The notes: generated by a model not told the origin, from the letters alone. DNA of 23,518 nucleotides from JAWXUU01 sp044426085 (GCA_044426085.1 JAWXUU010000021.1:1-23518), one strand, 5' to 3'; counted from the stretch's first letter, positions 1-8,114 are shown. A program made the numbers and translations.

Positions 1-446
1 AAATAATAGACCACGAAAACGCTTAGGTTGGTTGTCGCCTATCGAGTTTCTCGCAAATACTTTTAAAAAGTGTTGCACTTAATTTGACAATCTATCATTA
101 AAAATTAAAAATTGTGGTAATGCACTCGCTACGCTCGTGCTTTCAATTATTATATAATATTATAGAAATGTTATTTTCAACAAACATATTACTATTTCAG
201 TTTTAAATAAATAGCATGCACGAGCAACGCGAGTGCTTACCACAATTTTTAATTTTTATCGAGCTCGCAGAGCGAAGCCTGTTTTTAATTTTCAATTTCC
301 AAATCGAGTAGTGCAGAAATTCGTATCTATCCAAACCTCCGCCGCCCCATACATTATTCCCTTCCTTGCCATTTTATACTTTTGTTTTACATAAAAACAT
401 TATAAATGTCATAGACTAAAACAAAAAATTTCTTTTGGAGGTACTC
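1..446. other. Left-edge gene-free region with leader of the YkvI-like gene
   Basis: I see no convincing gene here. Bases 1-97 show nothing recognisable. Bases 98-300 are a copy of the modular palindromic repeat, listed separately. Bases 301-446 are the AT-rich leader of the next gene, ending in GGAGG at 437-441, five bases before its ATG. TTGCCA at 366 with a TACATA-like -10 is a possible promoter, but a weak one. Confidence 0.5.
98..300. repeat. Modular palindromic repeat, copy 1
   Basis: The left end has two TTAAAAA-type heptamers, then TTGTGGTAA, then the arm GCACTCGC-TAC-GCTCGTGC (122-140). The right end mirrors it with GCACGAGC-AAC-GCGAGTGC (218-236) and TTACCACAA. The core at 141-217 is AT-rich. 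Outside the right arm lies an extra hairpin module (about 260-281, containing CGAGCTCG). Bases 237-289 are the exact reverse complement of 20185-20237, about 20 kb away. No coding capacity or transposase is present. Confidence 0.85.
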
Positions 447-1508
447 ATGAAAAAGAGTTTATCGCTGAGTTTTCTTTTTATTGGCACTGTTGTGGGGGCG
501 GGATTTTCTTCCGGGCGGGAGATTTTGACTTTCTTTTCGGCGTCTTCTGGCTTAGCACCACTTGCGGTTGTCGCTTGCGGGGTGGTTTTCTTTCTCGCTT
601 GCTTTTTGCTTTTGACAATCGCAAGCAGAGTTGATATATACGACATTTCTTCACTTTGCAGTTATTTGCCAACAAAAATCAGGACGGCTTTTGAGAGTAT
701 TCTCATTTTCTTTTTTGTTATCATTTGTGCGATGATGATTTCGGGGGCGGACAGCCTTTTTGGCGCGGGTGGCGGAATCGGCATTTCGGGGATTTTGCTT
801 TTTATTTTGGGCAGTGGTGTTGCGATTTTTGGCATTTCGGGGCTTTTGAAGGTCAACTTTGTTCTCGTGCCCATTTTGCTTACCTTTATTGTTTTTATTT
901 CTTGTTTTCATTTATATCGCAGTGGCGTTCCCAGTTTTGATTTCACCAACCCGAATTATTTGACTTCAATTTTCGAGGGTGTTTCTTATTCTTCAATGAA
1001 TCTTCTGCTGTCCGCCGTTGTTTTGCTTTCTGCGGGCAAGGGTCTGAAACGGCGAGAAATTCTGATTTCTTCTGCATTATCCGCGGTGATTATTTCAACT
1101 GTTATCATGCTGTTTTTTCTTGCAATGAACACTTCAAGCGAATTCTTGCTTGCGGATATGCCGATAATTCCCATGACGCGATATATATCGCCACTTTTCA
1201 GGTGGACTTCCCTTGCTTGCATTTGGATTGCAATATTCACCACTTTTTCAAGCAGTTTTCTCACTTGCTTTGAATATTTCAAAAGATTTTGCAAAAGTGC
1301 GCCACTGCGGATTCTTATTTTGCTTGCAATCACATATCCAATTTCGCGGTTTGGTTTTTCGCAAATTGTGACAATCTTCATGCCGGCAATGGGGCTTTTT
1401 GGAATTATTCTGCTTTTCTTTTGCCTTAGAATTTGGCGTGGGACTAAACCAAAAAAGAAATACACCGCCCACAAAAATTTCGACGTTGGGGTGACACCAC
1501 TTGATTAA
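447..1508 (+). CDS. YkvI-family integral membrane protein (putative transporter)
   Basis: This 353-residue protein is almost entirely hydrophobic, with roughly ten membrane segments and a short basic C-terminal tail. The first segment carries GTVVGAGFSSGREI. That glycine-rich motif at the start of helix 1, followed by a polar GRE/GQE stretch, is typical of the YkvI group of APC/LeuT-fold-like membrane proteins. The substrate is unknown. I chose the ATG at 447 because GGAGG at 437-441 sits five bases upstream; an in-frame TTG at 435 would overlap that ribosome binding site. The gene stands alone: 206 bases of AT-rich DNA separate it from the hydrogenase cluster, and a functional link is not implied. 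The family assignment is moderately sure; a transport role is inferred from the fold only. Confidence 0.7.
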   Translation: MKKSLSLSFLFIGTVVGAGFSSGREILTFFSASSGLAPLAVVACGVVFFLACFLLLTIASRVDIYDISSLCSYLPTKIRTAFESILIFFFVIICAMMISGADSLFGAGGGIGISGILLFILGSGVAIFGISGLLKVNFVLVPILLTFIVFISCFHLYRSGVPSFDFTNPNYLTSIFEGVSYSSMNLLLSAVVLLSAGKGLKRREILISSALSAVIISTVIMLFFLAMNTSSEFLLADMPIIPMTRYISPLFRWTSLACIWIAIFTTFSSSFLTCFEYFKRFCKSAPLRILILLAITYPISRFGFSQIVTIFMPAMGLFGIILLFFCLRIWRGTKPKKKYTAHKNFDVGVTPLD

Positions 1509-1714
1509 TTTTTAAATTTTATTTTAAAATTACTAGCTATATTACAAAAAATATTAAAAGTATGTCAAAAAAATAACAAAAAAACATACATTTTTATATT
1601 TTTTTTGCAAAAAGGTCTAGCATTTTTCCAAAAAACGTGGTAAACTTATTACATGATATAAAATGATATATTTTGCATCGCTTTATGAAGGACTTGCAAA
1701 ATGAGGAGGAAATT

Positions 1715-1957
1715 ATGAAAATAAGTGTTTGCGTTGGCAGTTCTTGCCATTTGAAAGGATCATATGACGTTATTGAAGCATTCAAGGCTTGCATTGCTGA
1801 GCACGAATGTGAAGACAAAATCACGCTTGCAGCAAGCTTCTGTTTGGGACATTGCCAAACTGGTGTTTCTGTTAAAGTAGACGACGAGTATCTTGGAAAT
1901 GTGACTCCTGATAATGCCAAAGAAATCTTCGAAACTCAACTGCTTCCAAAAGCATAA
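1715..1957 (+). CDS. NuoE/thioredoxin-like [2Fe-2S] ferredoxin
   Basis: This 80-residue protein has the four-cysteine pattern of thioredoxin-like [2Fe-2S] ferredoxins: C6-x4-C11 near the N terminus and C43-x3-C47 (CLGHC) later. It corresponds to the cluster-binding part of NuoE/HydC without the N-terminal helices of full NuoE, so it probably works as a small soluble electron carrier. The start at 1715 is preceded by GAGGAGGA at 1703-1710; an in-frame ATG 42 bases upstream has no such site. It is first in a tight group, 21 bases before the sensory-type hydrogenase and followed by the phosphatase. Such small ferredoxins are often found with PAS-containing hydrogenases, and passing electrons to or from that protein is the likely role. 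The upstream 206 bases are AT-rich, with TATAAA at about 1656 as a possible -10. Confidence 0.85.
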   Translation: MKISVCVGSSCHLKGSYDVIEAFKACIAEHECEDKITLAASFCLGHCQTGVSVKVDDEYLGNVTPDNAKEIFETQLLPKA

Positions 1958-1978
1958 TCAAATAGGAAATAAAATATT

Positions 1979-3661
1979 ATGATGGAACATTTGAATTTTC
2001 TGAAAGCAAACTGCAAAAATTGCTATAAATGCTTACGAGAATGCCCTGTGAAAGCTATTGCTATCATAGATCATCAAGCTAAAATTCAAAACGACAACTG
2101 TATCCTTTGCGGAAATTGCGTTGCCGTTTGTCATCAAAATGCAAAATCTGTGTCGTCTGAAAAGGCGACTATTTTGCGTTTATTGGAAACAAAAAAAGTT
2201 TACGCAAGCGTTGCGCCTTCATTTGTTTCTAGCTTCAAGACCGACTTTGCAACTATGCGAAAAACACTTGTTTCGCTTGGCTTTACCGACGCATTTGAAA
2301 CTGCAATTGGGGCAAAGGTCGTAACTGAAAAATATGAAGAATACCTAATCCAAGAAAAACCAAAAAATCTTATCACTTCTTGCTGTCCTTCTGTGAACAG
2401 ATTGATATGCCAATATTATCCAAAGGCAATGAAATATCTTGCACCATTTGATTCACCAATGGTTGTTCACGGAAAAATGATAAAAGCTGAGCATCCCGAT
2501 GCCATTGTTGTTTTTATTGGACCTTGCATATCCAAAAAGCGTGAAGCGGAAGAATCTAAGGTTATCGACGGCGTTCTTACTTTCGAAGATGTCGTTGAAA
2601 TTTTTGAAGAAAAACAAATCGTGCTTGAACACACTTTTGATTCTGAGCTTTCAGAAAGCGAACTTGAATATGAAAAAATACCCGCTTCAAGATACTATCC
2701 TGTTTCGCGCGGTATCATCAAAAGCATGGCTGAAAAGCATGAAGGTTATGAATACGTTGCTATCGACGGTGTTGACAGATGCAAAGAAGTGCTTGAAAAC
2801 ATTGAAAACATTGAAAACATGTTTATTGAAATGTCCGCTTGCGAATTTGCTTGCATAAACGGACCTTGCAGTCTTGTGCCATCGGGCGAAAACATCATGT
2901 CCACTGAAAAGGTTAGAAAATACGCAGGAAGACAACAAGGCATCAATCATTCTGGTTGCAAACTTGATATCACAACTGCACACAAAACCTACAAAGTGAA
3001 CAAGATGATACCATCAGAAAGCAAAATCAGGGAAATCCTTGGCATGCTTGGCAAGCGTGGCCCAGAAGACGAGCTTGATTGCGGTGTTTGCGGATACCCT
3101 TCTTGCCGTGAAAAAGCTGTTTCGATTTACAACGGTTTTTCTGAGGCTTCAATGTGTTTGCCATACATGCGTGAAAGGGCGGAATCTATTTCTTTTGACA
3201 TCATCGAATCTTCTCCAAACGGAATTATTACCGTTGATTATGACATGAGAATAACAAGTATCAACAATTCTGGCAAAAAGCTTTTGAACATCAATGGCAA
3301 TGCTGAAGGCACTATGCTTATAGATTATATGAACCCTTCTGATTTCGTGATTGCTCTTGCAAACGAACAATCTATGCCTTGGAAAACTGTTAAGATTGAA
3401 AAAACCGGCAAGATTGTGGAAATGACAATCCGTTATCTGAAAGAACAAAGATTGTTATACACTCTTATGCGTGATATAACTGCTAGGGTGGAATCTCAAG
3501 AAATTATGTCACACATGAAACAAGATACTCTTTCTGCTTGCGACGATGTTATCACAAAACAAATGCGCGTGGTTCAAGAAATTGCATCACTGCTTGGTGA
3601 AACTGCGGCGGAAACAAAAGTGGCACTTTTGAAACTTAAAGACACAATCGAGAAGAATTAA
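1979..3661 (+). CDS. PAS-containing, sensory-type (group C) [FeFe] hydrogenase
   Basis: This 560-residue protein has these parts in order. Two [4Fe-4S] ferredoxin motifs (C12/15/18/22 and C41/44/47/51). An H-cluster domain with L1 TSCCP (C135, C136), L2 GPCISKK (C183) and L3 ACEFAC (C288, C292). A four-cysteine Fe-S motif (C368, C371, C376, C393). A PAS domain at about 400-500. A helical C-terminal tail at about 505-560. All four H-cluster ligands are present, so a real active site is likely. The Met before the L2 Cys in catalytic group A enzymes is Gly here, as in groups B and C. A PAS domain fused to a hydrogenase marks the HydS-like sensory class, thought to report H2 or redox state to regulators rather than to make bulk H2. 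The downstream phosphatase starts two bases after its stop, so they are surely co-translated. The ATG at 1979 follows AGGAAA; ATG 1982 is possible. Confidence 0.9.
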   Translation: MMEHLNFLKANCKNCYKCLRECPVKAIAIIDHQAKIQNDNCILCGNCVAVCHQNAKSVSSEKATILRLLETKKVYASVAPSFVSSFKTDFATMRKTLVSLGFTDAFETAIGAKVVTEKYEEYLIQEKPKNLITSCCPSVNRLICQYYPKAMKYLAPFDSPMVVHGKMIKAEHPDAIVVFIGPCISKKREAEESKVIDGVLTFEDVVEIFEEKQIVLEHTFDSELSESELEYEKIPASRYYPVSRGIIKSMAEKHEGYEYVAIDGVDRCKEVLENIENIENMFIEMSACEFACINGPCSLVPSGENIMSTEKVRKYAGRQQGINHSGCKLDITTAHKTYKVNKMIPSESKIREILGMLGKRGPEDELDCGVCGYPSCREKAVSIYNGFSEASMCLPYMRERAESISFDIIESSPNGIITVDYDMRITSINNSGKKLLNINGNAEGTMLIDYMNPSDFVIALANEQSMPWKTVKIEKTGKIVEMTIRYLKEQRLLYTLMRDITARVESQEIMSHMKQDTLSACDDVITKQMRVVQEIASLLGETAAETKVALLKLKDTIEKN

Positions 3662-3663
3662 CC

Positions 3664-4845
3664 ATGAAAAATACATTTAACACAAATAAAGACACATATC
3701 TTGAATGGGGCGCTGTTTCTCTTCGCAAATACGGCGAAGAGCTAGCGGGCGACAAGGTTGAAGTTGTTTATCGGGGTGAAGAGATAACTCTTGTTTTATC
3801 CGATGGGCTGGGAAGCGGGGTTAAGGCAAATATTCTTGCCACGCTCACTTCCAAAATGCTCGCGACTATGCTTGCTAATGGTATCCCTATTATCGATTGT
3901 GTGGAATCTATATTGGAAACACTGCCCGTTTGCAAAGTGCGAAACGTGGCTTATTCGACATTTTCCATTATTCACTTGAATCAAGATGGCGAAGGCATGC
4001 TTTTTGAATTCGACGCGCCACAAGCGATACTTCTTCGCAACGGCAAATCCGTTGATTTCCCACGCGAAGAAATGAATGTTCAAGGCAGATTGGTGAATAA
4101 AACACATTTGAAACTTCAAGACGGCGACGCTATCGTGAACATGAGCGACGGCGTTATGCACGCGGGGATTGGAACTGTGCTCAACTTTGGTTGGGGGCAT
4201 GAAGAAATCGTTTCATACATGGAAGATATCTACGACGAAAAATATTCCGCACGCGCGCTTGCGGCTCATCTTGGAAAAGCGGCTCGCGAATTATACCTTG
4301 ACAAAATGGGGGACGACACAACTATCGCATGCGTGAAGTTCAGAAAAAAACAGGAAGTTAACCTTCTTGTTGGACCGCCAATCGAAAAGGAAATGGACAA
4401 CACAGTTTGCCAAAACTTCCTTGGAAAAGAAGGCATACACATCGTTTGCGGTGGCACAAGTTCCACAATCATTGCCCGCCACCTTGGGGAAGAAATTGAA
4501 ACTTCACTTGACTTTCCCGACAGAGAAATCCCGCCAATCGGTTTTATTAAGGGGATTGACCTGACAACCGAAGGGGTTGTGACACTTCGCAGACTTCTTC
4601 TGCTTGCTGAAGAATACCTTGCAATTGGCAATGTTGAAGATAAACACACCAAGAAAAAAGACGGTGCTTCTCTTCTTTCCAACATGCTTTTTGAAAAGGC
4701 AACGCATGTTAATTTCCATGTGGGAAGGAGCGTTAATGCTGCCCACACTGGGGAAATTGGACACACAATGAAACTTATGATTATCGACAAACTTGCCGGA
4801 GAGCTTGAACTTATGGGCAAGATTGTTTCTATTGAATACCACTAG
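3664..4845 (+). CDS. SpoIIE/PP2C-type serine phosphatase with unrecognised C-terminal domain
   Basis: Residues 1 to about 225 form a PPM/SpoIIE-type phosphatase domain. Metal-binding motifs are visible: SDGLGSG with D47, MSDG with D162, and GDDTT with D217/D218. This class removes phosphate from serine or threonine in signalling proteins such as anti-anti-sigma factors. Residues about 230-393 form a further domain that I do not recognise. It contains VCGGTSS at about residue 260 and is predicted soluble. No membrane segment is present, unlike sporulation SpoIIE. The ATG lies two bases after the sensory hydrogenase stop, with only a weak GAGAAG upstream, suggesting translational coupling. Phosphatases in this position are known next to PAS-hydrogenases, so the likely job is output from H2/redox sensing. 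The target is unknown; no kinase or anti-sigma gene is in the window. Confidence 0.85.
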   Translation: MKNTFNTNKDTYLEWGAVSLRKYGEELAGDKVEVVYRGEEITLVLSDGLGSGVKANILATLTSKMLATMLANGIPIIDCVESILETLPVCKVRNVAYSTFSIIHLNQDGEGMLFEFDAPQAILLRNGKSVDFPREEMNVQGRLVNKTHLKLQDGDAIVNMSDGVMHAGIGTVLNFGWGHEEIVSYMEDIYDEKYSARALAAHLGKAARELYLDKMGDDTTIACVKFRKKQEVNLLVGPPIEKEMDNTVCQNFLGKEGIHIVCGGTSSTIIARHLGEEIETSLDFPDREIPPIGFIKGIDLTTEGVVTLRRLLLLAEEYLAIGNVEDKHTKKKDGASLLSNMLFEKATHVNFHVGRSVNAAHTGEIGHTMKLMIIDKLAGELELMGKIVSIEYH

Positions 4846-4883
4846 AAATAACGGTTATAATCAATTCATATTGCAAACAAACT

Positions 4884-4931
4884 ATCAGACTGAAAAAATT
4901 AGGCAAGGATTTGCGTTTTAGACAGTCTGAT
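4884..4931. promoter_or_regulatory. Hairpin between phosphatase and second hydrogenase gene
   Basis: ATCAGACTG (4884-4892) and CAGTCTGAT (4923-4931) form a perfect 9-base-pair stem, extended by AAAC/GTTT across a one-base bulge. The 30-base loop contains a small inner pair, GCAA...TTGC. A T-rich stretch follows on the + strand. It could be a partial terminator separating sensor and catalytic genes, or a structured leader of the hydrogenase 50 bases downstream. I cannot decide between these. Confidence 0.5.
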
Positions 4932-4980
4932 TGTTTATTTTAAGTTAAAAACACAATAATATAAATTCAAGGAGATTCAT

Positions 4981-6444
4981 ATGGAAACTCGTATTTTCGA
5001 CACGCGAGTGCAACTTCTTAAATATAAAGTATTGAAAGAAGTTATCAACTGCGCATACGATGAAAATTTTGAAAACATTTATGTTGACGCACCAAAAAAG
5101 ATTTTGCCAGGTCCAAAAAGTGAACTGCGCTGTTGTATTTATAAAGGCAGGGCGGTTTTGCAAGAACGTATCTCACTTGCGATGGGTGGGGATAAAAATC
5201 CTAACCACGTTATGGAAGTTATGGATATCGCTTGCGACGAATGCCCTGCTCAAGGTCATTTTGTGACAGACCTTTGCCGTTCTTGCATATCGCATATGTG
5301 CATGGAATCATGCCCAAAAGACGCGATATACATGACAAAAAAGAACAAGGCAAAAATCGACAAGACAAAATGTATTGAATGTGGCAAATGCCAAAAAGCT
5401 TGCCCTTATGGCGCGATCATGAACAGCGTTCGTCCTTGCGTCAGAGCATGCAAAGTTGGCGCTATCGAAATGAACGATCAAAATAAAGCGGTTATCAATT
5501 ATGACAAATGTGTTTCTTGCGGTCAATGTGGATATAAATGCCCGTTCGGCGCGATTGCGGATAAATCGTATGTGAAAGACCTTGTTGGAATTTTGAAACA
5601 CGCGGTTGCAAACGGTGAGAAAGTTTTCGCTGTTATCGCACCTGCAATCGTTTCGCAATTCAAGTATGCCAAAATTGGACAAATCATCACCGGCATGAAA
5701 TATCTTGGATTCCACGAAGTGGTTGAAGCGGCACTTGGCGCGGATATCGTTTTGGAAAAGGAAGTTCACGAATTTTGCGAGCGCGACGTTATGACAACTT
5801 CTTGTTGCCCTGCATATGTATCTCTTGTTGAAAAACACTTCCCTACTCTCGCATCGGTTATGAGCTCTACTCGCTCGCCAATGCTTGAAACATCTTTGAT
5901 TATCAAAAAGATGCACCCTGGTGCTAAGGTTGTTTTTATCGGACCTTGCACTGCCAAGAAATATGAATTTAAACGCCCAGAACACGAAGGCATTATCGAT
6001 TGCGTTATCACATTTGAAGAGCTTCAAGCTTTTCTTGATGCAAGACACATCGATATCGCAATGCTTGAAGAAGGCAAACTTGACAACGCGTCATACTACG
6101 GCAGAATCTTTGCAAAAAGCAGTGGTATTGCCCAAGGATTCAAGGATATCGCAAAAAAGAACGGCGTAGAAAAAGAAATCAAACCGCTTGTTTGCAACGG
6201 ACTTGAAGAAGCAAAAGTTGCGTTTATGAAACTTCGTGCGGGAAGGCTTGATGCCAACCTTATTGAAGTTATGGCTTGCGAAGGTGGCTGCGTTAATGGC
6301 TCGGCTTGTCTTCACCGCAACCCAAGGCGCGATTTGGATGTTGAAATTTACGCAAAAACTGCAAAAGAAGGCGACATCGACAATTCTGTCAGATTATACG
6401 AAACTGTGTTTGACAAAAGCATCGGTGAACAGTCTCACACATAA
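4981..6444 (+). CDS. [FeFe] hydrogenase, group B-like catalytic subunit
   Basis: This 487-residue enzyme is a monomeric-type [FeFe] hydrogenase that would couple H+/H2 to ferredoxin in the cytoplasm. A Cys-rich N-terminal part (about 85-190) holds several C-x2-C-x2-C-x3-C-P motifs for [4Fe-4S] clusters. The H-cluster domain shows L1 TSCCPAYV (C275, C276), L2 GPCTAKK (C323) and L3 MACEGGC (C433, C437), so all ligands and the likely proton-transfer Cys are intact. GPC instead of MPC in L2 and the N-terminal layout point to group B rather than group A. It has no NADH- or FMN-binding domain, so ferredoxin is the probable partner. AAGGAG sits just before the ATG. It lies 135 bases after the phosphatase gene, behind a hairpin, and is probably the regulated target of the preceding sensory genes. 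The maturases HydE/F/G are not in this window. Confidence 0.92.
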   Translation: METRIFDTRVQLLKYKVLKEVINCAYDENFENIYVDAPKKILPGPKSELRCCIYKGRAVLQERISLAMGGDKNPNHVMEVMDIACDECPAQGHFVTDLCRSCISHMCMESCPKDAIYMTKKNKAKIDKTKCIECGKCQKACPYGAIMNSVRPCVRACKVGAIEMNDQNKAVINYDKCVSCGQCGYKCPFGAIADKSYVKDLVGILKHAVANGEKVFAVIAPAIVSQFKYAKIGQIITGMKYLGFHEVVEAALGADIVLEKEVHEFCERDVMTTSCCPAYVSLVEKHFPTLASVMSSTRSPMLETSLIIKKMHPGAKVVFIGPCTAKKYEFKRPEHEGIIDCVITFEELQAFLDARHIDIAMLEEGKLDNASYYGRIFAKSSGIAQGFKDIAKKNGVEKEIKPLVCNGLEEAKVAFMKLRAGRLDANLIEVMACEGGCVNGSACLHRNPRRDLDVEIYAKTAKEGDIDNSVRLYETVFDKSIGEQSHT

Positions 6445-6498
6445 TAAACACACACAATAAATACACAATAAATACACACATAAAAAAGGAGAAATACA

Positions 6499-7215
6499 AT
6501 GGAAAAAAATATTCCTACACCACATATCAACGCAAAAGAAGGCGATTTTGGCAAAACTGTTTTGATGCCTGGCGATCCACTACGTGCAAAATTTATTGCT
6601 GATAACTTCCTTGAAGATGCCGTTTTGGTGAACAATGTTCGTGGCGTTCAAGGCTACACTGGATATTATAAAGGCAAAAAAGTTTCTGTTATGGCAAGCG
6701 GAATGGGCATGCCTGCGATTGGAATTTATTCTTTCGAACTTTTCAACTTCTACGGTGTGGAAAGTATCATTCGCGTTGGCAGTGCTGGCGGTATGGTTGA
6801 AAAAGTTAAAGTTCGCGACCTTGTTGTTGGCATTTCAGCTTCAACAAATTCAAACTTCCAACATCAATTCCAACTTGATGGTCACTTTGCCCCTACTGGC
6901 GATTTCGACCTTGCTGTTAAAGCAAAAAATAAAGCCACTGAACTTGGCGTTGATTGCCACGTTGGTAACATCTATTCTTCCGACACTTTCTACGACGCTT
7001 CTTTGGGCGGTATGAAATGGGCGCAAATGGGATGTCTTGCTGTGGAAATGGAATCAGCTGCTCTTTATATGACTGCTGCCAAAGCCGGCAAAAAAGCACT
7101 TTGCATTTGCACAATTTCTGACCACCTTATCACAGGCGAAAAACTTTCAGCAGAAGAAAGACAAAACTCTTTCACCGACATGATGAAAGTAGCATTGGAA
7201 ATTGCAGAAGCGTAA
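6499..7215 (+). CDS. deoD: Purine nucleoside phosphorylase, DeoD type
   Basis: DeoD cleaves purine nucleosides with phosphate to a free base and (deoxy)ribose-1-phosphate in the salvage pathway. The 238-residue length is normal for the hexameric bacterial type. Visible family motifs are TPHI near the N terminus, MPGDPLRAKF (phosphate-binding Gly and Arg), NNVRG, RVGSAGG, VEMESAALY and ISDHL, whose Asp is the residue that protonates the purine. AAAAGGAG precedes the ATG. It follows the hydrogenase by 54 bases of AC-rich sequence with repeated ATAAATACACA-like units; I see no clear promoter there, so readthrough from the hydrogenase is plausible. An intrinsic terminator starts at the stop codon and ends the + strand block. 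No other nucleoside-catabolism gene is adjacent. Confidence 0.95.
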   Translation: MEKNIPTPHINAKEGDFGKTVLMPGDPLRAKFIADNFLEDAVLVNNVRGVQGYTGYYKGKKVSVMASGMGMPAIGIYSFELFNFYGVESIIRVGSAGGMVEKVKVRDLVVGISASTNSNFQHQFQLDGHFAPTGDFDLAVKAKNKATELGVDCHVGNIYSSDTFYDASLGGMKWAQMGCLAVEMESAALYMTAAKAGKKALCICTISDHLITGEKLSAEERQNSFTDMMKVALEIAEA

Positions 7216-7238
7216 AAAAATTGCGTAGCAATTTTTTT
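7214..7238 (+). terminator. Intrinsic terminator of deoD
   Basis: AAAAAATTGC-GTA-GCAATTTTTT makes an A/T-rich stem with a three-base loop, ending in seven T. It overlaps the deoD stop codon and directly abuts the heptamer array of repeat copy 2. Confidence 0.75.
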
Positions 7239-7438
7239 AAATTAAAAATTAAAAATTAAAAATTAAAAATTGTGGTAGGCACTCGCGGTGCTCGTGCAAT
7301 CTATATTTGAAATGACGATAGGAGCGTTACTTTTTAACAGTAACGCTCCTATAATATTTTCTAATAATTGAATGCATAGGGCGAAGCCCCATGCTTTACC
7401 ACAATTTTTAATTTTTAATTTTTAATTTTTAATTTTCA
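7239..7438. repeat. Modular palindromic repeat, copy 2
   Basis: Four to five TTAAAAA heptamers lead to TTGTGGTA and the arm CACTCGC-GGT-GCTCGTG (7280-7297). The right arm is of a different type, GCATAGGGCGAAGCCCCATGC in form (7374-7394), followed by TTTACCACAA and about four TTTTTAA heptamers. The core contains a perfect 14-base-pair hairpin, 7318-7331 with 7339-7352. The element fills the space between the convergent deoD and HU genes. Confidence 0.85.
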
Positions 7439-7441
7439 ACT

Positions 7442-7480
7442 AAAAAAAAGTCCCAAACCAAAGGTTTGGGATTTTTTTTT
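7442..7480. terminator. Bidirectional terminator, serving the HU gene
   Basis: GTCCCAAACC-AAA-GGTTTGGGA forms a strong stem with eight A on the left and nine T on the right, so it can stop transcription on both strands. On the - strand it lies at the stop codon of the HU gene. On the + strand it is a second stop for the deoD transcript. Confidence 0.92.
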
Positions 7481-7751
7481 AGTTGAATAGTTCTTTGTAA
7501 GCTTTACCAAATTTCACTGCAGGAGCTTTTGAAGCTGGGATAGTGATTTTAGCTTTAGTTGCAGGGTTGATACCTTCTCTTTCAGCTTTTTCTTTCAATT
7601 CGATAGTTGCAAAACCAGTAAGTTGGATTTTTTCACCTTTTTTCAAAGTTTCTTCTGTAACTTGCAAAAGTGCACCGTAAAAAGCGTCTGCTTCTTTAAC
7701 TTTCAATCCAGCTTTTTCGCTTAGAGCTTTAATAAATTCAGTTTTATTCAT
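7479..7751 (-). CDS. hup: HU family DNA-binding protein
   Basis: This 90-residue nucleoid protein bends and wraps DNA as a dimer. The HU signature is clear: INPATKAKITIPASKAPAVKFGKAYKE in form, at about residues 61-87, covering the beta-arm that enters the minor groove. It starts MNKTEFIKAL, the usual HU N terminus. The start at 7751 is supported by GGAGGA nine bases upstream (7761-7766); the reading frame stays open further but without a site. It is a single-gene unit, with a strong promoter (7802-7830), a small leader hairpin GGGTT-ATCTA-AACCC next to the ribosome binding site, and a terminator at its stop. The leader hairpin may tune translation, but that is a guess. Confidence 0.95.
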   Translation of the reverse strand: MNKTEFIKALSEKAGLKVKEADAFYGALLQVTEETLKKGEKIQLTGFATIELKEKAEREGINPATKAKITIPASKAPAVKFGKAYKELFN

Positions 7752-7801
7752 GATTATAATTCCTCCTTGAATAGGGTTTAGATAACCCGTTAACATTAAC
7801 C

Positions 7802-7830
7802 ATAATAGCATATTTCACAAAAAAAATCAA
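7802..7830 (-). promoter_or_regulatory. Sigma-A-type promoter of the HU gene
   Basis: On the - strand TTGATT (7830-7825) and TATTAT (7807-7802) are 17 bases apart. This is a near-consensus housekeeping promoter, about 50 bases upstream of the HU start codon. A run of T lies in the spacer. Confidence 0.75.
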
Positions 7831-7850
7831 TGAAAATAGCCTTAAAATCG

Positions 7851-7874
7851 CGGAAAAATCACGCTTTTAAGCGT
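7851..7874 (-). terminator. Weak hairpin terminator at the end of the recR group
   Basis: ACGCTTTTAAGCGT (7861-7874) is self-complementary and is followed on the - strand by GATTTTT. It overlaps the last codons of the small membrane protein and lies just before the HU promoter. The stem is short, so stopping would be partial. Confidence 0.4.
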
Positions 7875-8100
7875 TTTTGTTACGTTTTCCATTCTTTATT
7901 TTACTTACTACGATATATGTTATTGGACCTATAAAAATCCCCGCCACGATGAAAATATTCCAAAGAATACACCACGGCATTTTCACTTTATCGCCAAACA
8001 ATTTCATAAGTGCGATTATCGCAAGAATCCATTGCACAACAAGGCAAAGCCCAATTGCAACGTATCCTCCGACTGATAAATTCAATAATAAAAAATTCAT
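7867..8100 (-). CDS. Small two-helix membrane protein, PLDc_N-like
   Basis: This 77-residue protein has two hydrophobic helices (about 10-33 and 43-66) joined by a short loop containing KMPWCILW, and ends in a basic tail. Helix, a Pro-Trp loop, then a helix ending in GPITYIVV is the pattern of the PLDc_N small-membrane domain, which also occurs alone in many Firmicutes proteins of unknown function. No catalytic phospholipase motif is present. GGAGAAG lies six bases before the ATG. It starts 14 bases after recR and is the last gene of the dnaX-ybaB-recR unit, where other Firmicutes often carry a small protein. The similarity is by pattern only, so the function is open. Confidence 0.7.
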   Translation of the reverse strand: MNFLLLNLSVGGYVAIGLCLVVQWILAIIALMKLFGDKVKMPWCILWNIFIVAGIFIGPITYIVVSKIKNGKRNKNA

Positions 8101-8114
8101 ATCACTTCTCCAAA

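Noticed and set aside
1509..1714. Rex or FNR-type operator before the hydrogenase cluster
   Set aside because: No TTGTTAA-type inverted repeat or FNR box was found; the region is simply AT-rich, with ATGATATA repeated twice (about 1653-1670).
5308..6048. Long open frame antisense to the second hydrogenase
   Set aside because: It is a shadow of the hydrogenase codon pattern, Phe/Asn/Arg-rich with no motif or start signal.
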